DNA from: Kribbibacterium absianum
Lineage (GTDB): Bacteria > Actinomycetota > Coriobacteriia > Coriobacteriales > Atopobiaceae
Assembly (NCBI RefSeq): GCF_030067705.1
Contig: NZ_JASJEX010000004.1
Coordinates: forward strand, 124,001 to 188,000
Length of the DNA: 64,000 nt
Reading direction: 5' to 3'
Part shown: in pieces, positions 34,135 through 42,497 of the stretch
How positions within the stretch are numbered: position 1 is the stretch's first letter
Layout of the letters: every line of letters starts with the position of its first letter
Position numbers and translations under genes: made by a program
The notes under the pieces: model-generated
Told to the model about the DNA's origin: nothing
Seen by the model: only the letters and a program-made list of their open reading frames with translations
The model's database searches: none

Positions 34135-35820
34135 TCAGGCTGCGACCAGGCCGGCCACGGCCACCAGCGCCGTGAGCACGCCCACCAGCGACTCGCCACC
34201 GAGGATGCCGCTCGCGACGGCCTGTGCGGTGGCCTCGTTCCGCTCGCGCTGCTCGGCGTCGAGGCCGCGGGCCTTCACGCGGCGGTCGTACACCAGGCGC
34301 GCGACCGCGCCGAGCGCCGCCGTCGCCCCCATGTAGAACGGCAGGTAGACGCCCAGGCCCAGCGTCATCACCGGGAGCCCCAGCACCGCCATCACGAACC
34401 CGGCCACAAGGCCGGCGGCGAACACGCCGGCGAACGGGATGCCGCCGGCCATCGTGGCCACAACGCTCGCCTGGGCCGCGACGAACTCGCCGTCGGCGCC
34501 GAAGGCGGACGCGCCGGACACGGAGACGAGCGCCATGAGCATGAGCGGGGCGATCACAGCGCCCACGAGCGCCCCGACCGCCATGCCGCAGAACTGGTCG
34601 CGCGGGTCCGTCTCGAGCACGTCGCCGGCCTTGAGGTCGTTCATCACGTCGCCGGCGATGCCGCAGGCCACGGCCACCACGGCGGCGCCGAGGAACAGGG
34701 ACTCGAGCGACGCGCCGCTGCCGATCAGACGCACCAGCAGAAGCACCAGGACGCCGAAGATCTCCATCGGGTTCACGCCCGTGGTGCCGGTGAGCCACGC
34801 GGACAGGTAGACCGAGAACCACGCGCCGAGGATCACGACGACGCTGGCCACGGGACCGAGGCCGAGCGCCCAGGACGCGACGGCCGCCACGAGCACGACC
34901 ACTGCGGCGACGACGCCGCGCGAGGGATGGAGGCTGCGGGCGTCACGGGCCGCCGGCTTCTCGACCGGCTGGTCCGAGCGGTCCGCAAGGCGCCTGCGAA
35001 CAACCGGCACGAGGCCTTGCACTACCACGCCGGCGCCCACACCCAGCATCAGGCCGAGGCCCAGGCTGGACTGGACCGAGGCGGCGTCGGCGGCGTCGAG
35101 CACCCCGAGCGCAGGGAGCGCGCCCGCGATCAGCAGCGTTCCGACCACGCCGCCGGCCAGCCACATGAACGCCGGCACGGGGCCCACCGTGAAGCCCATG
35201 GCCGCCAGCATCGGCGAGTTGTAGAAGCCGAGCGTGGCGCCAGGGACCACGGCGCCGGTCCCCACGACGGAGGGCATGAGGCCGAAGTTGTCGCGGAGCA
35301 GGGCGAAGACGCCGCTCGCACCCATGGCACCGAAGAGCGCCTTCGCGTCGCGGCCGCCGGACTCGCCGGTGGCCTTGAGCGTGTCGGCCGCCGAAAGGCC
35401 GATGGGGTACGCGAGCCTCTTCTGTCGGATGAAGTACGGCTGCAGCACGGCGCTGGCCACGAGGCCGAGGCACGTGCCGGCGAGCGATGCCAGGAGCACC
35501 TCCGGCAGCGCCGGAACCGAGCCGTCCTCCACCATCCACAGCGCGGGCACCGTGAACGCGAGGCCGCCGGCGACCATCGCCCCGGCGCTCATGGCCGCAT
35601 GGCACACGTTGGCCTCGTGCAGGTCACGGGAGCCGAGGGCGCGGAGCGCCACCACCGACGCCAGCGCCGCGAACACGATGGGCCACGGCAGCGCGCCCAT
35701 CTTGAGGGCAATATAGAGGGAGCTGGCGGTGAGCACGGCGCTGCCCACCGCGCCGATGATCAGCGCGCGCAGCGTGAGGCCGCGCTTGGCCTCGGCCTCC
35801 CCCATCACGAACTCGGCCAT
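34135..35820 (-). CDS. OPT family oligopeptide/metal-chelate transporter
   Basis: A 561-aa membrane protein with about 14-16 hydrophobic segments, fitting the oligopeptide transporter (OPT) family. Features: LTLRALIIGAVGSAVLTASSLYIALKMGALPWPIVFAAL at the start (shown here only as the family N-terminal pattern), later YPIGLSAADTLKATGE and IAGDVMNDLKAGDVLETDPRDQF, the conserved cytoplasmic D-L-K-x-G segment. A second GGIPFAGVFAAG motif follows. Substrates of bacterial OPT proteins are peptides or metal chelates; not resolved here. The ATG at 35820 has AAGGAGG six bases upstream. Monocistronic by position. Confidence 0.92.
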   Translation of the reverse strand: MAEFVMGEAEAKRGLTLRALIIGAVGSAVLTASSLYIALKMGALPWPIVFAALASVVALRALGSRDLHEANVCHAAMSAGAMVAGGLAFTVPALWMVEDGSVPALPEVLLASLAGTCLGLVASAVLQPYFIRQKRLAYPIGLSAADTLKATGESGGRDAKALFGAMGASGVFALLRDNFGLMPSVVGTGAVVPGATLGFYNSPMLAAMGFTVGPVPAFMWLAGGVVGTLLIAGALPALGVLDAADAASVQSSLGLGLMLGVGAGVVVQGLVPVVRRRLADRSDQPVEKPAARDARSLHPSRGVVAAVVVLVAAVASWALGLGPVASVVVILGAWFSVYLSAWLTGTTGVNPMEIFGVLVLLLVRLIGSGASLESLFLGAAVVAVACGIAGDVMNDLKAGDVLETDPRDQFCGMAVGALVGAVIAPLMLMALVSVSGASAFGADGEFVAAQASVVATMAGGIPFAGVFAAGLVAGFVMAVLGLPVMTLGLGVYLPFYMGATAALGAVARLVYDRRVKARGLDAEQRERNEATAQAVASGILGGESLVGVLTALVAVAGLVAA

Positions 35821-35902
35821 GCGATGCCTCCTTAAGACCACACGTCAGGGAGTCAAGAAGGTACCAGACAACTGAAGGGACGCACGGTTACGCGAGGCCG
35901 CA

Positions 35903-37291
35903 TCACCGCTCCAGGAAACGAACCAGTTTCATCAGGGCCGGTCTGTAGGGCTGATAGCGAAGCGGCAGGTCGACCCGCGTCGAGCTCCGCATGATGGACT
36001 TGGACTCGGTGAACGTGTCGAAGCTGTACTTGCCGTGATAGCGCCCGAGACCGGATCCGCCGACGCCACCGAACCCCAGGGTGGAGCTGGTGAGCTGCAT
36101 GACCGCGTCGTTGATGCAGCCGGACCCGAAGGCGAGCGTCTCGCACACGCGCCGTTGCAGCTGCTTGTCCTCGGTGAAGAGGTACGTGGCCAGCGGGCGG
36201 TCCTTGGAGCGGACGAACGAGAACACCTCGTCGAGGTCCTGGAACGTCATGACCGGCAGCACGGGTCCGAAGATCTCCTCGGACATGACCTGGTCGGTCG
36301 CGGCCACGTTGTCCATGACGGTCGGGGCGATCTGCAGCGTGTCGGGGTTGGACTGGCCGCCGAGCACCACCTTTTCCGGGTTGGCCTGGATGAGGGCGAG
36401 CACGCGCTCGTAGGCCTTCTTGTCCACCATGTGCGGCCAGTCGGGGTTCTTGAGCGGCTCCGTGCCGTATTGGCGCCGCCACTCGGCCTTGAGCAGCGTG
36501 ACAAAACGGTCGTGGACCTTCTCGTCCACAAGCACGTAGTCGGGGCACACGCAGGTCTGGCCGGAGTTGAGGCCCTTGCCGAAGACGATGCGGCGGGCGG
36601 CCAGCTCGAGGTTCGCGTCCGCGCACACGATGGCCGGGCTCTGGCCGCCGAGCTCCAGCGTGACGGGTGCCGGGATCTTGGCCGCGGCCGCCATGACCAT
36701 GGAACCCACCCGCTTGGAGCCGGTGAAGAAGACATGGTTGACCGGCTGGGCGAGGAGGGCGTCCGCGACCGTGTGGTCACCGATGACGCAGGCCACGTGC
36801 TGCTCGTCGAAGACCTCGGCGATCAGCTTGGCCATCACGGCGCTCGTCGCGGGGCTGTGGTCGCTCGGGCGACAGATCACGGTGTCGCCAGCGGCAACGG
36901 CGCCCACGAGTGGGTCCATCGTGAGCTGGAACGGGTAGTTCCACGGGCTCAGGACCAAGACCACGCCCTTGGGGCAGTGGTAGGTCACGGCAGTGGACGG
37001 GAAGTCGAGAAGTCCCGGGTAGACGGGCGTGGGGCGCGCCCATTTGCGCACATGGGCGATCTGGAAGGAGATCTCCGAGAGGACGAGGCCCACCTCGGTG
37101 AGGTAGGACTCGTCGGCGCACTTGCCGAGGTCCTCGTGGAGGGCGTCAGCGATCTCGCTCTCGTGGGACTTGATGGCGTCATAGAGGCGCCGGAGCGCGA
37201 TGATGCGGCCGTTGACGTCCTGGGTCGCACCGCTGTTGAAGTAGGCGGTCTGCTTGGCCACCAGTGCGGCGGCGTCGAAAGTCTCGGCCAT
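35903..37291 (-). CDS. Aldehyde dehydrogenase, class-3 type
   Basis: A 462-aa NAD(P)-dependent aldehyde dehydrogenase. Hallmarks: VLVLSPWNYPFQLTMDPLVG near residues 110-130, the nucleotide-binding FFTGSKRVGSMVM, and the catalytic Glu in TLELGGQSPAIV. The catalytic Cys is in FGKGLNSGQTCVCPDY, followed by EEIFGPVLPVMTF. Short length and the absence of a long C-terminal extension match class-3 enzymes (ALDH3-like, fatty aldehyde or aromatic). The ATG has AAGGGAG upstream. Likely monocistronic with the lipoprotein gene behind a gap of 112 bases; the physiological substrate is unknown. Confidence 0.94.
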   Translation of the reverse strand: MAETFDAAALVAKQTAYFNSGATQDVNGRIIALRRLYDAIKSHESEIADALHEDLGKCADESYLTEVGLVLSEISFQIAHVRKWARPTPVYPGLLDFPSTAVTYHCPKGVVLVLSPWNYPFQLTMDPLVGAVAAGDTVICRPSDHSPATSAVMAKLIAEVFDEQHVACVIGDHTVADALLAQPVNHVFFTGSKRVGSMVMAAAAKIPAPVTLELGGQSPAIVCADANLELAARRIVFGKGLNSGQTCVCPDYVLVDEKVHDRFVTLLKAEWRRQYGTEPLKNPDWPHMVDKKAYERVLALIQANPEKVVLGGQSNPDTLQIAPTVMDNVAATDQVMSEEIFGPVLPVMTFQDLDEVFSFVRSKDRPLATYLFTEDKQLQRRVCETLAFGSGCINDAVMQLTSSTLGFGGVGGSGLGRYHGKYSFDTFTESKSIMRSSTRVDLPLRYQPYRPALMKLVRFLER

Positions 37292-37403
37292 GGGTTCGCT
37301 CCCTTGCGTTGGGTCACTTGGAGGTCTTCGTTCCCCGTTGGCACGAGAAGGAGCAGCGTGACGACCCGGCTCCCGAGAACGGACAGGGCAGGGGGCTCTG
37401 CGC

Positions 37404-37919
37404 TCAGCCGTCGACGGCGTATTGGCAGCACTTGTACTGCGTGCACGTGGCGGTGGGGTCGTTGCCCGCGTACTGGCAGGCCTCCACCGAGTGCGTGCCG
37501 CTCTCCAGCTGACTGCCGGTGACCTGTAGCTCCGCCCGCACGTCCTCCACGGGGAACGCGCCTATCAGGCTCCCGTCGATGGACACGAACACCTCGCGCG
37601 ACGTCGCGAACCCGGAGAGGTACACGGTGAGCAGCTGCGGGTCGGTGGGCTCGATCACCGGAACCTTGCCGAGGCCGGTGGTCTGGTCGTCCTCGGTGCG
37701 GATCGTGAGGAGCTCGTCGTCGTCCGGCATGTAGCCGTAGTGCACGCGGCCCGACCCGTCGATGTCCCCGCCCGCACCTGCGGCGTCGCTTGCGGTCTGG
37801 TAGCCGGCGCTCAAATTGGAGGCGGACGCCGAGGCGGATGTGTCCTCTCCTGCGCAGCCCGCAAGCGCCAGCGCCAGCACGACGCAGAGCCCCGCCGTCC
37901 GTATCGTCTGCGCCCTCAT
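37404..37919 (-). CDS. Small lipoprotein with Cys-rich C-terminus, function unknown
   Basis: A 171-aa exported lipoprotein. The N-terminus is a lipoprotein signal peptide, MRAQTIRTAGLCVVLALALA, ending in the lipobox LAGC at Cys22. The mature part starts with a Ser/Ala-rich linker. A beta-rich middle follows (VYLSGFATSREVFVSIDGSL and VEDVRAELQVTGSQLESGTHSVE), somewhat like a PEGA-type repeat. The last 25 residues hold five Cys (ACQYAGN, TCTQYKCCQY). ATG start at 37919 with AAGGGGG upstream. No relation to known families recognised. A conserved disulfide or metal site at the end is possible. Confidence 0.6.
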   Translation of the reverse strand: MRAQTIRTAGLCVVLALALAGCAGEDTSASASASNLSAGYQTASDAAGAGGDIDGSGRVHYGYMPDDDELLTIRTEDDQTTGLGKVPVIEPTDPQLLTVYLSGFATSREVFVSIDGSLIGAFPVEDVRAELQVTGSQLESGTHSVEACQYAGNDPTATCTQYKCCQYAVDG

Positions 37920-38040
37920 GCCGCCCCCTTGCTCACCACGTCCTTTGACGTTGACGTACCCGCACGAGGGGCCTCACGAAGGGACAGACACAATGAGCAC
38001 GCGTCTCAACGGTCCATGAAAGAAGGGGCACCAGTTGCAC

Positions 38041-38073
38041 AAAAAGCCGGTCGGCGCCGAGGCACCGGCCGGC
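38041..38073 (-). terminator. Terminator of yebC
   Basis: On the minus strand GCCGGCCGG (38065-38073) pairs with CCGACCGGC (38046-38054), with one mismatch, and TTTTT follows. About 42 bases beyond the yebC stop. Confidence 0.8.
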
Positions 38074-38114
38074 ACTGTTCTGTGCGCGTGTGCGCACGGC
38101 GATGGCGCGGGAGG

Positions 38115-38912
38115 CTACTCCTCGTCGAGGGCCGCGAGCACCTCGTCGGTCATCTCCATCGTGTGGTAGACGTTCTGCACGTCCTCGAGCTCGTCGAGCT
38201 TGTCCACGAGGCGCATGACCTTCTTGGCGTCGGCCGGCGACACCTCCGTCGGGGTGGTCGGCACCATCGTGAGCTCGGAGCCCTTGACCTCGATGCCCTG
38301 GGCCTCGAGGCCCTTCACCACGTCCTGCATGGCGTCGTAGGCGGTCCAGACGATCCACTGGTCGCCGCCGTCCTCGTAGTCCTCGCCGCCGGCCTCGGCC
38401 ACGGCCATCATGAACTCGTCCTCGTCGACGGCGTTCTCCTTGTCGGGAACCTTCTTCTCGTCGGACTTGATGACCTTGTCCACGGCCACGGAGCCCTTGC
38501 GCTCGAACTGGAAGGCCACCGAGCCAGAAGTGCCGAGCGAGCCGCCGGAGTGCGAGAAGGCGGAGCGGACGTCAGCGGCGGTGCGGTTCTTGTTGTCGGT
38601 CAGGCAGTCGACGTACACCGCGACACCAGCCGGGCCGTAGCCCTCGTAGGTCACCTCGGAGTAGACGGCGGCGTCGGCGCCGGCGCCGAAGGCCTTGTCG
38701 ATGGCGGCCTTGATCTTCGCGTTGGGCATCGAGACCATGCGGGCGCGCTGGACGGCGGCCGCGAGGGTCGCGTTGTTGTCCGGGTTCGGGTCGCCACCGA
38801 GCTTGGCGGCAACGGTGATGTTGCGCGAGAGCTTGGAGAAGAGGGCCGAGCGCTTGGCGTCGATGGCGGCCTTCTTGTGCTTGGTGGTTGCCCACTTAGA
38901 GTGTCCGGACAT
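38115..38912 (-). CDS. YebC/PmpR family transcriptional and translational regulator
   Basis: A 265-aa protein of the YebC family, with the conserved start MSGHSKWATTKHKKAAIDAKR. Further matches are FSKLSRNITVAAKLGGDPNPDNN, AKIKAAIDKAFG, and YEGYGPAGVAVYVDCLTDNKNRT with the following S(G)GSLGTSGSVAFQF block. YebC proteins act on transcription and, in recent work on B. subtilis YebC, on translation of difficult proline-containing sequences. ATG start at 38912. This product is about 15-20 residues longer than most because of an acidic insert in domain 3 (VDEDEFM region). Alone on its transcript by position. Confidence 0.96.
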   Translation of the reverse strand: MSGHSKWATTKHKKAAIDAKRSALFSKLSRNITVAAKLGGDPNPDNNATLAAAVQRARMVSMPNAKIKAAIDKAFGAGADAAVYSEVTYEGYGPAGVAVYVDCLTDNKNRTAADVRSAFSHSGGSLGTSGSVAFQFERKGSVAVDKVIKSDEKKVPDKENAVDEDEFMMAVAEAGGEDYEDGGDQWIVWTAYDAMQDVVKGLEAQGIEVKGSELTMVPTTPTEVSPADAKKVMRLVDKLDELEDVQNVYHTMEMTDEVLAALDEE

Positions 38913-39025
38913 TCAGAGCTCCTTTTTGTGCGGCGCCGCTTCGGCACAACGCGACGCATCATGAACCTCGACAGGATAGCACCACGGCCGAGAGGCGCGC
39001 GAGGCCCAACCGCCTGTCCTCGCAA

Positions 39026-39088
39026 ACCTCCCGAGGTGCCACGCATCCTGGGAGGTTTCCTCCTCAGGTGCGTGGCACCTCGGGAGGT
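39026..39088. repeat. 63-base palindromic element with 20-bp perfect arms
   Basis: The left arm ACCTCCCGAGGTGCCACGCA (39026-39045) and its exact reverse complement (39069-39088) enclose a 23-base loop. The loop has its own inverted repeat GGAGG/CCTCC (39051-39055, 39059-39063). It overlaps the last eight codons of the ECF S-component gene, whose stop is at 39064-39066. Confidence 0.9.
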
Positions 39089-39786
39089 CTGGGCTCGCGC
39101 AGGCCGTGCTGCACGAGGACGCGCTCGAGGGCGCGGCGCCACCGGCCCCAAAAGAGCTGGATGAACGCCACGGTCGCGACGGCGTGCGTCAGGTCCATCG
39201 GCGCTGAAGCGGCAAACGTCGTGAGCCCAGTGACCAGCGTGATCGGCCGCACGTAGCCCACGAGCGTGTAGGCGTCGAGCAACCAGCCGTACAGCCAACA
39301 GGCACAGAAGCCGTACAAGCCCGCGGCCGCGCGGCCCTCCAGGCACCGGCCAAGCAGCCCCGCCCCGTAGCCCATGAGCCCCCAGGCGTACATCTGCCAC
39401 GGCGTCCAGGGGCCCTGACCGAAGAACAGGTTGGACAGGAGCGCCGCCAGGGCGCCGCACAGAAACCCCGACTGCGGGCCGAGCAGCGACCCACAGAGGA
39501 TGACGATGGCGCTCACCGGCTTGACGTCGGGAACGGCGGCGAACGCGACGCGCCCCGCAGCAGCCGCGGAGCCGAGGGCCACCGTCGGCAGCAGCTGTCG
39601 CAGCGAGGGCGTGCGCCGCTCCCACCCCAATGCCATCACGAGCACCGCCGCGAGCACGACGGCCAGCGTGCCGAGCGCCCAAGAGCCCTGCACGAGCATT
39701 GCGACCACAAGCACGGCCGGCACCGCGACAAGCGCACCGGCCTCGACCCAGCGCCACGCGCCCCTCTGGCCGCCCCCATCCCCCAC
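39064..39786 (-). CDS. ECF transporter S component (likely cobalamin or vitamin-type)
   Basis: A 240-aa membrane protein with about six hydrophobic segments, of the S-component type of energy-coupling-factor transporters. Matching segments are AAAAGRVAFAAVPDVKPVSAI near residues 76-96, then GALAALLSNLFFGQGPWTPWQMYAWGLMG near 110-140; this pattern is found in the CbrT-like vitamin/cobalamin class. The nearest ATPase and T component lie 1.3 kb away on the same strand (41100-43345), beyond a plus-strand antiporter. Pairing with them is inference. The C-terminus (PPEVPRT) is encoded by the palindromic repeat. Confidence 0.72.
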   Translation of the reverse strand: MGDGGGQRGAWRWVEAGALVAVPAVLVVAMLVQGSWALGTLAVVLAAVLVMALGWERRTPSLRQLLPTVALGSAAAAGRVAFAAVPDVKPVSAIVILCGSLLGPQSGFLCGALAALLSNLFFGQGPWTPWQMYAWGLMGYGAGLLGRCLEGRAAAGLYGFCACWLYGWLLDAYTLVGYVRPITLVTGLTTFAASAPMDLTHAVATVAFIQLFWGRWRRALERVLVQHGLREPRPPEVPRT

Positions 39787-39860
39787 GGCGCTCCCCTCGA
39801 CGGTCCCGGCACCCGCCCGGACGGGTACATGAGCGAAAACCCCGCAACCAAGAAGGTCCC

Positions 39861-41057
39861 ATGGCTTCCACGCTCTTCTCGCTCGCCATTATCACCGCGA
39901 TCGGCTTCCTAGGCCCGTTCCTGACGTCGCTTCTGCCCGGCAAGTGGGTGCAATCGAGCGCGGTCGTGTTGCTCCTCGGTTGGCTGTGCGGGCCGCACAT
40001 GCTCGGGCTCATCGACCCGTCGGCCGAAGGGCTCGGCCTGTTGAAGCAGCTGGGGCTCGCGTTCCTCTTCCTCATGGGCGGCTACGAGCTGACGCCCGAC
40101 AAGGTGCTCGGCCCCTGCGGGCGGCACGCGATGCTGAGCTGGCTCGTCTCCTTTGGCCTCGGCCTCGCAGTGGTGCGGCTGCTGCCGCTGGGCTTCTCGT
40201 GGACGGCCTCCGTCGCGTGCGCGATAGCCCTCACGAGCACGTCGCTCAACAAGGTGGAGTCCCTGCTGCGCAGCCGCCACGAGCTAGCGACGCCGCTCGG
40301 GTCGGTCGTGACCAGCTATGGGGCGGCCGGTGAGCTGCTCCCGGTGGCCGCGGTCGCGTTGCTGATCGGCGAACACTCCGCCCTTGAGGAGGTGCTCGTG
40401 ATCCTCGCCTTCGTGGCCATCGCGGTGGCCGCGTCCTGGCTCGTGCGCCACGAGGACGGCCGGCGCACGCGCCTCTCGCGCTACGTACGGAGCGGCGACG
40501 ACCCGTCGCAGCTGATGACGCAGCTGGTGGTGGCCGTGCTCGTGGGCTTCACGGCCCTCGGCGCGATCCTTGGGGCGGACATGCTGGTCGCGGGTTTCGC
40601 GGCCGGCTGGGTGCTGCGGCGCCTCGTGCCCGAGGAAGACACCCGCACCATGGGGAAGCTCCGCGGGCTGGCCTACGGGTTCTTCATCCCGGTGACCTTC
40701 GTGCTCTCCGGCACGCGCATCGACATCGAGAGCGCGGCCAGCTACCTCTGGGTGGTCGCGGCGTTCATCGGCCTGCTGCTGGTGGTGCGCGGCGTGCCGG
40801 TGCTGCTGGCCCTGCGGGCGTTCCCCGAGACGCGCGGGCTCGACCGCCTGCAGAAGTGGGACGTGTGCGCCTACAGCTGCATGGCGATGGCGACGGTCGT
40901 GGCGATGACGAACGTGGCCGTGGAGGCCGGCGACATGACGCCGGCCATCGCGGGCGCGCTCGTGTTCGCGGCCGCGCTGACCACGCTGATCGTGCCGGCC
41001 GTGACCTACGGGCTGGAGCGCCGGGAGGCGCGGACGGGCGCCAGGACCGACCGATAA
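39861..41057 (+). CDS. Cation/proton antiporter, CPA2-like (Na+/H+ exchanger domain)
   Basis: A 398-aa membrane protein with about 11-12 hydrophobic segments. Features: LGWLCGPHMLGLIDPS near residues 38-53, GLAFLFLMGGYELTPDKV near 68-85 (the F-x-x-G-x-E/D pattern of CPA2 exchangers), and CAIALTSTSLNKV near 119. Then come LGADMLVAGFAAGWVLRRLVPEE near 240 and the helix YGFFIPVTFVLSGTRID near 273, the P-V-F-F type stretch. No C-terminal RCK/TrkA domain. The ATG at 39861 has AGAAGG five bases upstream. Sits on the plus strand between the S component and the ATPase genes of an ECF region; function in Na+, K+ or pH balance unassigned. Confidence 0.85.
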   Translation: MASTLFSLAIITAIGFLGPFLTSLLPGKWVQSSAVVLLLGWLCGPHMLGLIDPSAEGLGLLKQLGLAFLFLMGGYELTPDKVLGPCGRHAMLSWLVSFGLGLAVVRLLPLGFSWTASVACAIALTSTSLNKVESLLRSRHELATPLGSVVTSYGAAGELLPVAAVALLIGEHSALEEVLVILAFVAIAVAASWLVRHEDGRRTRLSRYVRSGDDPSQLMTQLVVAVLVGFTALGAILGADMLVAGFAAGWVLRRLVPEEDTRTMGKLRGLAYGFFIPVTFVLSGTRIDIESAASYLWVVAAFIGLLLVVRGVPVLLALRAFPETRGLDRLQKWDVCAYSCMAMATVVAMTNVAVEAGDMTPAIAGALVFAAALTTLIVPAVTYGLERREARTGARTDR

Positions 41058-41069
41058 ACCTGCAAAAGT

Positions 41070-41098
41070 GTGCAAAAAGGGACTGTCCTTAACTGCAC
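41070..41098. repeat. Dispersed palindromic repeat, copy 2
   Basis: Left arm GTGCAAAAAGGGA and right arm TCCTTAACTGCAC, inverted repeats with mismatches. Lies between converging genes, next to the stop codon of the double-ATPase gene at 41100. Same family as 15021-15049 and 55380-55414. Confidence 0.8.
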
Positions 41099-41099
41099 A

Positions 41100-42497
41100 T
41101 CACGGACGGTAGAAGAACGCGTCCGAGAAGAACCCCTCGGCCGGCTGTGTGGCCGCGACCGAACCGTCGAACACCATCGACACGGTGTGGCAGGCGTCGC
41201 GCGCGAACCCGAGGTCGTGGGTGGCGAGGAGCACCGCCGTGCCCTGCTCGGCCAGCCCCTGCACGAGCCGCGCCGCCACCTCGCGGCCCGGCTGGTCCAA
41301 CGAGCGGGTGGGCTCGTCACAGAACAGCACGCGCGGGCGCGCCCCCGCCACCTTTGCCAGTGCCAGCAGCTGTCGCTGGCCGCCCGACAGGTCGAGCGGG
41401 TTCTGGTCGAGCGTGCCCGAGAGACCGGCCTCAGCCGCCAAGGCCTCGGCGTCGGGTCCCAGCTCGGCGCGCACCGTCTCCTCGCGGAGCAGCTCGCGCG
41501 GGTCTTGTGGCATGTAGCACTGACGGTCCCCGAGCGGTCTCGTCACGCGCCCGCGCTCGGGTCTGAGAATCCCGGCAGCAGCCTTGAGCAGCGTGGACTT
41601 CCCTGCCCCGTTGCCGCCCACAACGGCTCGGACCTCTCCTTGGGACAGCGCAAGCGACAGACCCCGGAGCACCCACGGGCGCTCCGGCGAGCGTCCGCGC
41701 CAGCCGCCGGCGATGCCTTGCGCGGGATAGCGCACCCACGCACCCGAGAAGCCCAGCGCGAGCCCGTCTCGGGGAGCGCGCAACGGCCGGGGCACGGCCC
41801 CCTGCTCGCGCGGCAGCTCGCCGAGAGCGACCTGCCGCACCTGTCCCTCCTCGACGACGAGCGCCTCGGTCGCGTAGTCCACAGCGGGCCCCGGCCGATG
41901 TGTCGCCATGACCACCGTGACGCCCAGCTCGCGATTGAGCCGGAAGAGCCCATGCAGAAAGCGCTGCTCCGCGACGGGGTCCAGCAGCGCCGTGGGCTCG
42001 TCCAGCAACAGCAGCCCAGGGGCCGCCACCATCGCTGCCGCCAGCGCCACCAGCTGCGCCTGGCCGCCCGACAGGGTCGCGGTGTCGCGCCCCATCCATC
42101 CGTCGATACCAAAGAAGTACGCGCACTCGGCCACGCGCCGGCGCGTCTCCTCCGGCTCCACGCCCAGGTTCTCCAAGCAGAAAGCCAGCTCGTGGTACAC
42201 GTCGCTCGAGACCAGCGAGGCGTCCGGGTCCTGGAGCACGAGCCCTGCAGCCCGTGCGGACTCGGCGACGCCCAGCTCGTGCACGTCACGGCCGCCGAGA
42301 AGCACGGAGCCGTCCCGCTCGCCTGCCGGCGACACCTCGGGCTTCGCCAGCCGCAACAGCGTGGACTTGCCCGAGCCCGTCGGCCCACAGAGCAGCGCGA
42401 ACGCGCCCTGCCCAACGGCGAAGGAAGCATGGCGAACCACCGGGCGCGTCGAGCCCGCGTAGGTGAACGACACGTCCCGGAACGTCAGCGCCGCCAC
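41100..42497 (-). CDS. ECF transporter ATPase with two fused ABC domains
   Basis: A 465-aa protein with two complete ABC ATPase domains. First domain: Walker A CGPTGSGKS at residues 37-45, Q-loop LVLQDPD, signature LSGGQAQLVALAAA and Walker B GLLLLDEPTALLDP, near residues 135-170. Second domain (about 260-465): Walker A GGNGAGKST, signature LSGGQRQLLALAKV and Walker B VLFCDEPTRSLD, with H-loop ATHDL. A duplicated energy unit of this kind is the U-type component of group-I ECF systems (CbrU/MtsU-like). The GTG at 42497 has GAGGAGG five bases upstream; the reading frame overlaps the EcfT gene by 13 bases. Confidence 0.93.
   Translation of the reverse strand: MAALTFRDVSFTYAGSTRPVVRHASFAVGQGAFALLCGPTGSGKSTLLRLAKPEVSPAGERDGSVLLGGRDVHELGVAESARAAGLVLQDPDASLVSSDVYHELAFCLENLGVEPEETRRRVAECAYFFGIDGWMGRDTATLSGGQAQLVALAAAMVAAPGLLLLDEPTALLDPVAEQRFLHGLFRLNRELGVTVVMATHRPGPAVDYATEALVVEEGQVRQVALGELPREQGAVPRPLRAPRDGLALGFSGAWVRYPAQGIAGGWRGRSPERPWVLRGLSLALSQGEVRAVVGGNGAGKSTLLKAAAGILRPERGRVTRPLGDRQCYMPQDPRELLREETVRAELGPDAEALAAEAGLSGTLDQNPLDLSGGQRQLLALAKVAGARPRVLFCDEPTRSLDQPGREVAARLVQGLAEQGTAVLLATHDLGFARDACHTVSMVFDGSVAATQPAEGFFSDAFFYRP

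Noticed and set aside
33379-35835. 818-codon plus-strand frame over the peptidase and OPT genes
   Set aside because: Arg/His-rich antisense frame with no domain; both real genes are firmly supported.
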